A stretch of DNA of 64,000 nt from Pseudoips prasinana (taxonomy: Eukaryota > Arthropoda > Insecta > Lepidoptera > Nolidae): NCBI GenBank assembly GCA_951640165.1, contig OX621242.1:11587501-11651500 (forward strand), given 5' to 3'. This document shows positions 11,263 through 20,335 of the stretch, in pieces. The notes under the pieces were generated by a model, which did no database searches, was not told the DNA's origin, and saw nothing but the letters and a program-made list of their open reading frames with translations. How positions within the stretch are numbered: position 1 is the first letter of the stretch; every line of letters begins with the position of its first letter. The translations under genes and the position numbers were made by a program.

Positions 11263-11395
11263 CAGCAATCAAGACATAATAATTAATGGAAATCTCTTGG
11301 CAATCAAGGCGGAATAACATATGTATGAAAGTGTTTTGGCCATCAAGGCAGAATAATGTATGAACAATTCTTGGCAATGCAGACTGAATATAATA
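11263..11395. repeat. Degenerate tandem repeat, about three units
   Basis: Units of roughly 50 bp repeat GGCAATCAAGGC..AATAA.GTATGAA with substitutions (for example TTGGCAATCAAGGCGGAATA and TTGGCCATCAAGGCAGAATA). Confidence 0.6.
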
Positions 11396-11451
11396 TAGAA
11401 TTATAAATGTAATTGATTGAAAGTGAAAGATTATCTTCCAGTATTACTCAC

Positions 11452-11605
11452 CGGTCTGTAAGTGATCGGCGAGGTACAGGTGGGTGATCGCCAAGTGCTT
11501 TAATTTTGAAAATAGGCGCAAAACCTATTGGGTGGCTTGGACAATCCTTGACAACAGGATTACTACTAGCCATACGATAAAGAAGAAAAGAAACGCTATG
11601 GCTAT
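11452..11605 (+). mobile_element. SINE-5S copy on the plus strand, deleted in the promoter block
   Basis: The segment GTAAGTGATCGGCGAGG is followed by GGTGGGTGATCGCCAAGTG and then by the family 3' end CATACGATAAAGAAGAAAAG. This is the same order as the minus-strand copies. Part of the 5S-like block between the boxes is missing. The A-rich tail confirms orientation. Confidence 0.6.
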
Positions 11606-11847
11606 ATTAGCCTACAACAAACAAAAAGTACGTATGAATTCGAGATCTTCACAGGCATGCAGCGTGTATGAGCTGATATCGTAATGGTAAGTTTTTCTAA
11701 CCACAAAAGTTCGTTTATCGAGGACTACAATTAGTCCATACGTTTCGCATATTGTGGACTCGTACTTAACCTACCTATTCATCAAAGCAAATTTCTAATA
11801 ATAACTTGCTTTTTTTGATTCGATATTCCCATACCGCTAATATGCTC

Positions 11848-12180
11848 ATGGTCGAATATCCACCATGGTCAATCTCAATGGCGACTAGCCATACGCGCGG
11901 GACATTACATTGCATAAATACAGCGGCACTTTTCTATTCCATCGCTCCCATGATCCGATGGGAGGACTAGCGTCACGACCGGAAAAAGTTCAGGGGCTAC
12001 ACCCCCGTGGTGTGTAATACCGACAACTCCCAGACTTCGGGCTGATACTGAGAAGTGTATTAACAGAAATATGACTTTCTTTACAGAAAAATCAAAATCA
12101 CTTATTCTGGCTGGGCCCAGGTTTTGAACCCAGAACCTCACAATCTGCGGTTGACACGCTACCGCTATGCCACCAAGGCA
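11848..12180 (-). mobile_element. SINE-T2 copy (near full length)
   Basis: On the minus strand box A is TGGCATAGCGGTAGCG and box B is CTGGGTTCAAAACCTGG. The body contains CTCAGTATCAGCCCGAAGTC, GGGAGTTGTCGGTATTACAC, CCATCGGATCATGGGAG and AATGTCCCGCGCGTATGGCT. These all recur at 41359-41710. Confidence 0.75.
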
Positions 12181-12287
12181 GTCCTATACCAAATCAAAAG
12201 TTTACAATATGTAGTATCTCAACTACGCAGACTAAATCAATTTTGTAATGGAATCTATCGACAATGATGAATTATAATTAATCATAT

Positions 12288-12428
12288 GTACCGACGCCAG
12301 CACATCCAGCTACCGCAATCTGTCAAATCTCTTTTATAGATTTTCAACTTTATCACAAAAGCATAAGGTTCACTTTCAATTTGGGAGATATGACAGATTG
12401 AGGTAGCTTGATGTACTGGCGTCTGTAC
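12288..12428. mobile_element. MITE-1 copy 2
   Basis: Termini are CCGACGCCAGCACATC and GATGTACTGGCGTCTG, flanked by TA on both sides. The interior is in opposite orientation to copy 1, which is of little consequence for a palindromic element. Confidence 0.85.
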
Positions 12429-12914
12429 TATCGTGTAGTTCTTATAGCCTTCAGTGCATAGCATATGATGACTGTTTCCAAGAATACTTTCAATACAATT
12501 AGTCTTCAGAACGCGATAAAGATGAAGTGGTAGAGAGAAAATTCCTGTGAACCAATAAAATACTGCGAGTTAACTAGAAAAGTGGTTCTTATTAACTATT
12601 ACGAATATCTCGTTATGGAATAATGTATTAGTAATAGTCTTACGTATATTACGGGAGACGGTAAACTATATAGGTACGCCGTGATTATTGCGATATATGT
12701 ATATATTTTCAAATATTTAAAAAATTGCAAATATTGAAATTAGTTTACCTGTATCAGTAGTACCTTAAACCAGGTTTAACGTGAGCAAGACACATTTTAG
12801 TTTTAATTCTAAAATCGGCAATTTTATTCAAAATATAAACAATAAAGAATCTATTCATATATTTGCACGAACAAGTAGAATGCACTGCCAATACAGTGTA
12901 TTCTACTTAGGTAT

Positions 12915-13153
12915 CATCATCATACTTACTTATCGTATGGTCAGTGGTTACTCTAGTGTCAGAGTTGTTCAAGCCGCCCAGTAGGTAATGGCCTAACGAC
13001 TGTTCCGGGGCCGACAGCTCAACGTGCCTTCTGGCGCGCGAGACGCTTAGAAATTAAACCACTTTGTTGGTCACGCATCTAAGGACTAACCGCGAGCCTA
13101 GTTTCTTAACCTCACTGATTAATTACCGACCGGTGAGAGAATCTAGCTATGAG
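12915..13153 (-). mobile_element. SINE-5S copy (near full length)
   Basis: Read on the minus strand from 13153: CTCATAGCTAG, a GAGGTTAAGAAACTAGGCTC region resembling the 5S rRNA internal promoter, GATGCGTGACCAACAAAGTG, then AATTTCTAAGCGTCTC. The 3' end is GGGCGGCTTGAACAACTCT with CCATACGATAAG. The 5S box C is mutated here and better preserved at 31555 and 51478. Confidence 0.65.
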
Positions 13154-13265
13154 CGTCATCATCTTATCAGCCGAAAGACCACTAGACAAAGGCTTCCCCC
13201 AACGATCTCTACAATTACCGATCTTGGGCTTTCCGGTGGTTTCCAGCGACCCTCACAAAATTCAA
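13154..13265 (-). mobile_element. RTE-clade LINE 3' fragment
   Basis: The plus strand reads CATCATCTTATCAGCCGAAA, a block related to CCACTGCTGGACAAAGGC, and CCAGCGACCCTCAC. This is the inverted 3' coding end and tail of an RTE ORF2 (in better copies ending like AGSRWMRAAQ...WTSF). It is heavily 5'-truncated. Confidence 0.6.
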
Positions 13266-13279
13266 GTTCCATCTTTTAG

Positions 13280-13522
13280 ATATCGCTGTGTGGCTGAAAG
13301 CCAAGAAGAATATCGCCACCCTATCTCAACCCGTGGTAGATAGGTCGTCCTGAGGGTATATATACCAGAAAACGATCTCGGCAGCAGCGTTCTTCTGAGT
13401 ACTATGATCATCTTTCTGCGATCACCAACCCGTCTGCCAAGCATGTCAATTATGGCATATCCCCCTATTCTTGGGGCATGTTCTTGTCCCGCAGTGGAAG
13501 TCATTCGGCTGACATAATGATG
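13280..13522 (+). repeat. Rep-B copy 3
   Basis: Follows Rep-B from TATCGCCACCCTATCTCAAC to CGCAGTGGAAGTCATTCGGC and ends TGACATAATGATG. It directly follows an RTE fragment in the opposite orientation. Confidence 0.7.
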
Positions 13523-14497
13523 CATTTATTTAGGAATATATTAGCACCTTTGTTTATCGGTTATCTGATTACCATAGTATAGGCACTGCTTAGTTTGGGA
13601 TCAAATGGCAGCGTGATAGTTGTCCCGAGATATTTATTTATTTTTAAATAAAGACAAAAATGTCGTACCTTTATCTAGTGCCTGCGCTCACCTACATTCT
13701 ATGTTTAAAATAATTATTATGCATAAGAAACTTCTTAAATTCGACCACAATAATGACGCAGTGACTGGCGTCTACTTTTTGTACGGGTTTTTCTATGCAG
13801 AGCTAATATTTGTGTGACCTATGGAGTTTTGTGTTCCGTGTTTAATGTTTGTTTATTTAAAATATTAACTTACCAATATTTATGGATTAATATGAATTGA
13901 TATTAGTGGGAATCCCCTTATAATGTTTTGTTTTATTTTTATTTCTGAAAATTGCCTTTCTTTTAATAGATATCCCCCGCACTGGAGAAACAAATTAGGG
14001 GCATTACAAACATTCAATTTATGACACAAATGGCACACAAACTCAGAATAACTATAAATAGGCCACGCAATTAGTTGTCCAGTGGTCCGAACTAGTACAG
14101 TCTTTAAAATTTGTTGTTATTTACAGGGCCCAGACAGTTGTCTCCGCCACCACCACCTACACGCCATCTATTAATTATGATATGTGTATACATATGCATA
14201 GATGGACAAAAAGAGAAATAATCTTTACGTTTCATACATACGAATACACACACATAATAAAACTAACAATAAACCTTCACATTAAACTACACTCCTCGTA
14301 TAACAGCAGAACACACTTATGCATAGACACGACGCATTTTTTTTTTGTTCCTTTTTAAGTTCTTGTGTCACTACTTAATCGCTTAGCGACCTTTCGATTA
14401 AAAATGATGGCAATAAATTATGTATGGTTTTATTATCTAGATTTTAATTATTTTTGTTCATATTTTATATCAAACTAATTCATCGCTAATGTTTTTT
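13523..14497. other. AT-rich DNA, no feature recognised
   Basis: AT-rich sequence. A short GC-richer stretch near 14128-14175 (CTCCGCCACCACCACC) follows a pyrimidine tract and CAG and could be mistaken for an exon boundary. I found no supporting open frame. Confidence 0.4.
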
Positions 14498-14585
14498 TCA
14501 AGACAACACCCGTACTATTCTAAATTATATATTACAAATATATAATTTACGGATACAAAATACACCCAGACTCAAAATCACTACC
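14498..14585 (-). repeat. SINE-T3 tail fragment
   Basis: The plus strand has ACACCCGTACTATTCTAAAT, AATTTACGGATACAAAATAC and CACCCAGACTCAAAATCACT, matching the inverted SINE-T3 tail at 28255-28385. Confidence 0.5.
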
Positions 14586-16264
14586 TATGTGTGTGAGATA
14601 TACAACAGAAATAAACAGAAAATAATTGAAATTTGATCGAAACCATTTTGAAAGCACATGACGACCCAGTTGCTTTCAAATAACGATACGTAATAGGAAC
14701 CATTAGTTGCATTGCCTACTCTGGTAATAATCCACGGTATAGCGTAACAAACGGAAGGATGGGTACTTCGAGAAATCACACTTGGCTAGTCGAATTGGAA
14801 ATTAAACTACCCTATATAAGTTATAATATAAGTTATCTTTACTAACCACCTAATTTATGCGATTACTAACACAATACATTAAATTTTATACTATTATAGT
14901 TTTAGTGTCCGTTCCTTATTACATGTATTTCTCAATAATAAGTGAATTGTATTCTTTTTTGAGAAATAAATGTCTTAAACCGTAGATATGATTACTAAAG
15001 TAATCCTCTATGTTAAGTAATACTAAGATACAGGCCGGCCTTTTTACTAATATATTACCATGAATATACAGCGCAATTATATAAGCAAGTGAAACCAGTA
15101 AACTTAAACTGAAACAGATGCTGGTAGGCTACCCGCATCGTTTCATGTGTATATTTCGAGTTAATTACGTATCTAGAAATCCTTTGTCTCAATGAATAAA
15201 ATTAAATCTTCTTTGTGATAATTTCTCATGCCTCACCAGTGTTTCCCCATTGCTTTAGCAAAAAACAGCCTTAGTTTAGAAGATATTACAAGCGGTATAA
15301 AATTACCCTCCAACCATGCTCCGCATTCCACACAAGACTAGCTAATTACCGCAAACCAGTATGACTTTATCTAATAAAAAATGTCACCAGTTATCTGTTA
15401 CGAAGGAGAAATCGGGCTTGTCATTAGTGGGAACATACAATAAACTACGTTGAATAAAAAGTACTCTTCATGGTTTATGGAGATTACAAAAATCAACCAT
15501 TATAACTAGAAAGAATATACTGGTGTATCATAGTCAATTGTAAGCATCCGCTGACTGTATCAATATAAATTTAGTGACCATATAGTTAAGAGGAAATTAT
15601 TAATTGTCTTACATATTATATGTTATCGTGATATTGCATGCTTCCGGTATGTTCGTAGAGGCAAGAATATACGGTTTTCTATATACTGACATAATGCCCG
15701 AGTACACAATAACAGCATTATTTATTTATATAGCACAAACACATTATATATATTACACATTTCAAAAAAATACAAGATTTTGCCTCTGATATGCATAACA
15801 ATTACGGTGTACCATAATAATCAACTAAAAATTATAGAAGTATTTTCGACATTACTAACTACATTTGTTTAACATTTATTAAACGACTAGGAATTGAATA
15901 TGAGGCATAAGTATTATTTAATTTAGTTTTAAATTCGTTAAACAAATTACTTTATACGTCAACGTTCGAACCGCGCTTTGGAGAGCATTGTATTGATCAA
16001 GAATTTTGTTAACAGGTGATTGAAGGCTCAAATTAGTCTTAGAAAACTGCGTATGAAATATTTTGCTAATTTTGTGTCTAGGGTAAGAGTAAGGAATAGA
16101 TAAAGGTACTTTTTATAGTGGATAGCTGTAATTATTAAAGCATTACAGCAGACCAGACCGGTAGCACAGACCCATAGTGGGCCATTAGATACCGTAACTA
16201 ATTAAACTTAGTTAACGTCTTTTTGGACATATTAACCTAATAAACATGCGGTCTAATCAAAATA
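14586..16264. other. AT-rich DNA, no feature recognised
   Basis: No repeat that recurs in the window and no recognisable coding sequence. Short frames such as 15604-15789 are low-complexity. Confidence 0.45.
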
Positions 16265-16425
16265 ATTTTATTTGTCAACAGCATCATCATATCAGCCGAA
16301 AGACATCCACTGCTGGACAAAGGCCTCCGCCAAGCATGTCCATATGGCCGGTCTTTTGCTCGGTCGACCTTGTAGCCTGCTTACGCTGCGTCTTCCGGTT
16401 CGTGTTCGCCACTCGAGAACCTAGT
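16265..16425 (-). mobile_element. RTE-clade LINE 3' fragment
   Basis: Plus strand: CATCATCATATCAGCCGAAA, GACATCCACTGCTGGACAAA, GGCCTCCGCC, then a diverged coding part including CTTGTAGCCTGCTTACG. It is the inverted RTE tail with its ATGATG run. Confidence 0.65.
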
Positions 16426-16448
16426 TAATTGTACTCCCAACATATTCC

Positions 16449-16572
16449 ACAATAATACATACATATGTACATACATAGATTCACGCCTGTTTCCCAGAGG
16501 GGTAGGCAGAGTCAACGGATTTCCATTGGTCACGATCTTTCCACACCTCTTTTGCCTCGTTCACTATCATAA
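16449..16572 (-). mobile_element. Ret-C copy 1 (LINE ORF2 3' end)
   Basis: Inverted copy of a repeat whose coding strand can be read as EAK..C..R.KW...VSAYPSGKQA followed by a TATG-type microsatellite tail. Here the plus strand has CGCCTGTTTCCCAGAGGGGT, AGGCAGAG and GGATTTCCATTGGTC. Other copies are at 29717 and 42836. It looks like the C-terminus of a non-LTR polymerase. Confidence 0.6.
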
Positions 16573-17019
16573 TACCCATCGATTAAGAATTTGCATTTAC
16601 TGTTTACCTCATTTAAGTAGCTATCGGGTACTTAGCTGTAAGTTAGGTAACGAATACTTGTTGAAGTACTAAATACATCCAAATGGCTGTTTGGGGTTTT
16701 TACGTGTCAACTTGAAAGCAAGGTCCGAGAAAAGGTGACCGGATAGAAATCCTAGGTAATTAGCAAACGCGGTGTGAATGATGTCCGCTGTTTTACTAAT
16801 TTAGAAAGTCTTAAAATGTGTTACAACTTGTCCCACTAATTACCCTGATTAAACTGACCTATGCTCAGAATTATCAAAGAGATTAAACCAAAATAAAAGT
16901 CTCGCGTTTATAAACGTTTCAGCTTGACTCATTACAGGTTGAATATTTGCAGAACATACTTTGTTTTTATAGCAAGATCTACAGACAGGACAATATTAAT
17001 AATTCAAGAAAGTTAGGGC

Positions 17020-17290
17020 ACAGCGTTCATTCGCTCGAAGAGCAGCGCGACTGGAGAAGTACCTCCACGTTTTATTTCATTGATAATTTTAATGTTGTGT
17101 TTCTGCGTGTGAGTAAAGTCGCCAGAGCTCATCGGGATGGGGCGAAGGGTCAGCAACACGCCGGCAACGCACCAGCGACTCTTCTGGTGTTGCGAGTGTC
17201 CATGGGCGGCGGTGATCACTTACCATCAGGTGACCCACTTGGTCGTTTGTCACCCCCTGATATAAAAAAAATTAAACAAAAACGGGCTTA
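17020..17290 (+). mobile_element. Ret-G copy 1 (retroposon with A-rich tail)
   Basis: Blocks shared with 43330-43580 are GTACCTCCAC, TCGCCAGAGCTCAT, GGCAACGCACC, TCTGGTGTTGCG, GTCCATGGGCGGCGGTGATC and ACTTACCATCAGGTGACCCA, then ATAAAAAAAATT. The two copies differ by an insertion (TTTTATTTCATTGATAA...) after the CTCCAC block. Overlapping frames on both strands are products of the repeat. Confidence 0.65.
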
Positions 17291-17370
17291 AGGTTTTTTT
17301 TTAAACTAAAGAATAAGTCTAACATATGCTAACAAATCATTCATATTTCAATAAATATATACCAAAACTA

Positions 17371-17618
17371 ACAGTGTCCGCGGACTTCGTTCCGCGTTAT
17401 ATATTTTTGTCCCTGTCCGTTTGTCCCGCGTAATACTTCGGGTTAAAAGTTTGGGATAAATAAAAACTATGATGATGAATCATAGCCTATGACACTCCAC
17501 AATAACGTAGCTTTCAATTGGTGAAATAATTTTTAAAATCGGTTCAGTAGAGACAGAAATTACCCCTTACAACTTCACAAACTCACAAACGTTACCTTTT
17601 TATAATATAAGTATAGAT
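17371..17618 (-). mobile_element. Hel-E (diverged Helitron-like repeat)
   Basis: The plus strand begins GTGTCCGCGGACTTCGTTCC, an inverted GC-rich 3' hairpin typical of lepidopteran Helitrons, and ends ACTCACAAACGTTACC.TTTATAATATAAGTATAGA. The CTAG terminus is not intact. The interior differs from Hel-A. Confidence 0.6.
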
Positions 17619-18732
17619 TTAAAAAATCTACTGTTCTACTTTTAACATTTTTAGCTCACATTAAACTTATATCTTGATGTCTAGGCATGCCATAATTTTT
17701 ATAGTTTATGTTGTGTGGTCTTTCGCGCCATACTCGCAGAACATAGTAAACTGAACATCACTAAAACACCTGGAAATGTAGGTAAATGAATTTCCACTGT
17801 TATATATTCAATGCAATTAGATCAAGAATAGTATCAAAAAATACTAATATTAATTTAATATAGTAATTTATTTACGTGGTAGTTAACATTTAGCCTATAT
17901 TTTAATTGATACTACTTGAGAACGTTTTTGCCCCAACAGCCATCGAGCGACATTCTTCTTCAGTGCATCTTCAGTGTGGTGATTCTTTAGGAAGTGAAAT
18001 TAGTTCACCAGGGGATTTCCACATTTATTAGCAGGGAAACTCTGAGTGTAGCCCGGCCATTCCCCTTTGGGTCATCCAAAGCCTTCTTAAGGCAAAAGTT
18101 AGCGGACATGTATGACGGGCCTTATAAAAAGGTTTAAGGTAGATATTATTAACCAAGTCATATTAAATACGTGTAATCTGGTACACATTCCAAATCCAAT
18201 GTAAATGTCGATTACGTTTTGTTCGTACCTGAGACGACCTCTTTTATAAACGACGAAAGGACACAAACCGTTGCATAATCTTGACATTAAAACAAACTCG
18301 CCAGTAATTTGCTTACAATGACTATTCAGAACTTACCATCAATCAAACTTAAAAGTTTGCTTAAAAAAAATAAGACCCGTATTATTAGATATAATTTAGT
18401 TCAGACAACAGTGTAAGTTGAAACTTGTTGAACTTATCCAATCAGATGTAAAATATGTCCTTCAAGTATGTATATTAACTTAACCCTTTAATAAAATAGT
18501 AGGTTTTAAACTTTATCACAAGCCAATAGAGTTTAAAATATGGTGGCAACTATTTCCTCTGTGGGGAAATAGTTAACTCTTTGGTGAAGTGAATATCTGT
18601 GTTTTGTCTGAACGGTTTGAATTTGTAGATCTTTCCATACTATGATCACGTGTCTACATAGTAGCTAAACTATTCCGATTGTTTACAAACCTGGGTATAA
18701 GCATCTCAAGGATATACTTACAACTAGACAAA
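17619..18732. other. No feature recognised
   Basis: AT-rich. A 10-bp perfect hairpin, AACTATTTCC...GGAAATAGTT, lies near 18547-18573. Nothing else stands out. Confidence 0.4.
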
Positions 18733-18859
18733 GCGCATTGGCATATAATTAAGTATTACCAAACTTTTAAAACAAAAACTGTAATATTATGACCTAAAGA
18801 CGCTTTGCAAATGTTTTCCGCATTTGAATACAATGTATGATAGTTTACGCTAATCATCT
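18733..18859 (+). repeat. 127-bp inverted duplication, left copy
   Basis: This segment (from GCGCATTGGCATATAATTAA to GTTTACGCTAATCATCT) recurs in reverse orientation at 25021-25147 with only a handful of differences. The pair brackets the nested Helitron/LINE complex. It has no inverted terminal repeats of its own and no coding potential. Confidence 0.85.
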
Positions 18860-19680
18860 TCGAAATGAAAAATGATGATTACTCAATGATACTCTTTTAT
18901 TTCGCTATGTTTGTTTGGCAGAAGCATTTGTTGCTGATGTTATACAAATATACAGGTTGACTAAAATTTTTAAGTACCTAGATATACTTGAAAATGTAAT
19001 GTAAAGTCACATAATGGTAACAATAGTATCAATATTAAGACATTGGCGGTTTAAAAATTAAAAAGAAATTAAGCGAAATTTTGTCGAAATTAAACGACTT
19101 TTTAGAAAGTCTGAAAAGCAAACATAAATGATAATTTTTGACGTGGTGAATTTGCAAAATTAAAATATAGCTATTGTAATGACTTTTATAAAGTAGTAGT
19201 AAAAATTGTATACTATTTTTACTGCTTATTTTGACACGAGGCACAGTGCAAATCAAACCCGCAAATCCAGCTGAAGTGAACCAGAGTAAAACAATTTAAT
19301 AGCTAATAATATCGAGCTTAACAAATAAACAAATTAGAAGGTTGGGTCTATTCACTTAATCTGTTGACACAAGATTCTAGTCCAAGAGCAAAAACAATGT
19401 CAGGCTGGTAAAACAAATTTATCTTAACAAAGATAGATTATGCGGATGTTAGGTAATACAGAGTTTAAGTGACCAAAGCGGTTGTTAAGAATGACTAAAA
19501 AAAACAAACAATGAAATTACGAAGGAATCTTTTCTTTCGGAAATTCTTTGATTGTAAATGTGATTGATCATTGATTGAACTTTAGCTATTCCTTTGATTC
19601 CTCTTGACTTATATTATAAATGCGATGGAGCATTATTTTTTTATGCTTTCATGCTTAAACTACTCAAGCGACCATTATGA
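18860..19680. other. AT-rich DNA, no feature recognised
   Basis: No recurrent repeat and no recognisable coding sequence. Confidence 0.4.
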
Positions 19681-19767
19681 AAGGTTGTCAGGGGCAACAG
19701 GGGACACAGATAATGACATAGGTACCCTATGTCATTATCTGTGTCTCCTGTTGCCCCTGACAACTTT
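19681..19767. repeat. Near-perfect palindrome, about 39-bp arms
   Basis: Left arm GTTGTCAGGGGCAACAGG..ACACAG..ATGACATAGG (from 19684) pairs with its reverse complement ending at 19764, with one internal mismatch and a 3-base loop. It could form a long DNA cruciform or an RNA hairpin. No second copy was noticed. Confidence 0.9.
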
Positions 19768-19917
19768 CTCATCCAGATTTAATCGATTAACATTTATTTA
19801 AAATTGAATTGAAAAAGTGCTCCTTTGTAAAACCATGTGCATAGTTTAAAAAAACATCAAAGGTGTGGAAATCTTTATTTTGTGACATATTAAATTCTTT
19901 TAAAAAGGTTCAACAAT

Positions 19918-20019
19918 TCTACTAATATTATAAATGCGAAAGTATAGATAGGTATAGATGTTTGTTAGTCTTTTACGCAAAAACTACCGAATGGATTTTG
20001 ATGAAACTAGGTAGTAATA
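19918..20019 (+). mobile_element. Hel-A 5' half (interrupted Helitron)
   Basis: Starts TCTACTAATATTATAAATGC and runs to CTAGGTAGTAATA, the middle of Hel-A, where Hel-B begins. The missing right half is at 24271-24342, beyond the CR1-like LINE. Confidence 0.8.
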
Positions 20020-20293
20020 TCTATATATATAAAAATCAATGCCACTTTTCGTTGTAATGGTATAACTCAACAACGCCTTTACCGATTTGGCTAATTTAGG
20101 TCTTGAATTATTCGTGGAAGTCCAGGGAAGGTTTGTACGTAGAGAAAATTTAAAAAAGTCTTGAAAAAGTGTAAAATCGTAGTTTTTACTAGCTAGCAAT
20201 TTAAAATATTTTAATGTTTGAATAAATGAACTTAATAATCATTTTTTTATTACTATGCCTTTATACGTAGCGAAGCACGTACCGGGCCGCTAG
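20020..20293 (+). mobile_element. Hel-B copy 1 (complete non-autonomous Helitron)
   Basis: Starts TCTATATATATAAAAATC after an A. It ends with the hairpin TACGTAGCGAAGCACGTA, then CCGGGCCGCTAG before a T. A second copy lies inverted at 30052-30321. No coding capacity. It was inserted into the middle of a Hel-A copy. Confidence 0.85.
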
Positions 20294-20335
20294 TATCTTA
20301 TTATTATTATTATTAAGTGTTTATCACACTAGCAG

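Noticed and set aside
14120..14175. Possible splice acceptor followed by a GC-rich exon (TTTACAGGGCCCAG)
   Set aside because: No open frame of useful length and no donor or neighbouring exon; common by chance.
16947..17291. 114-codon plus-strand frame and opposing 68-codon frame
   Set aside because: They run through Ret-G repeat sequence; the other Ret-G copies have different frames.
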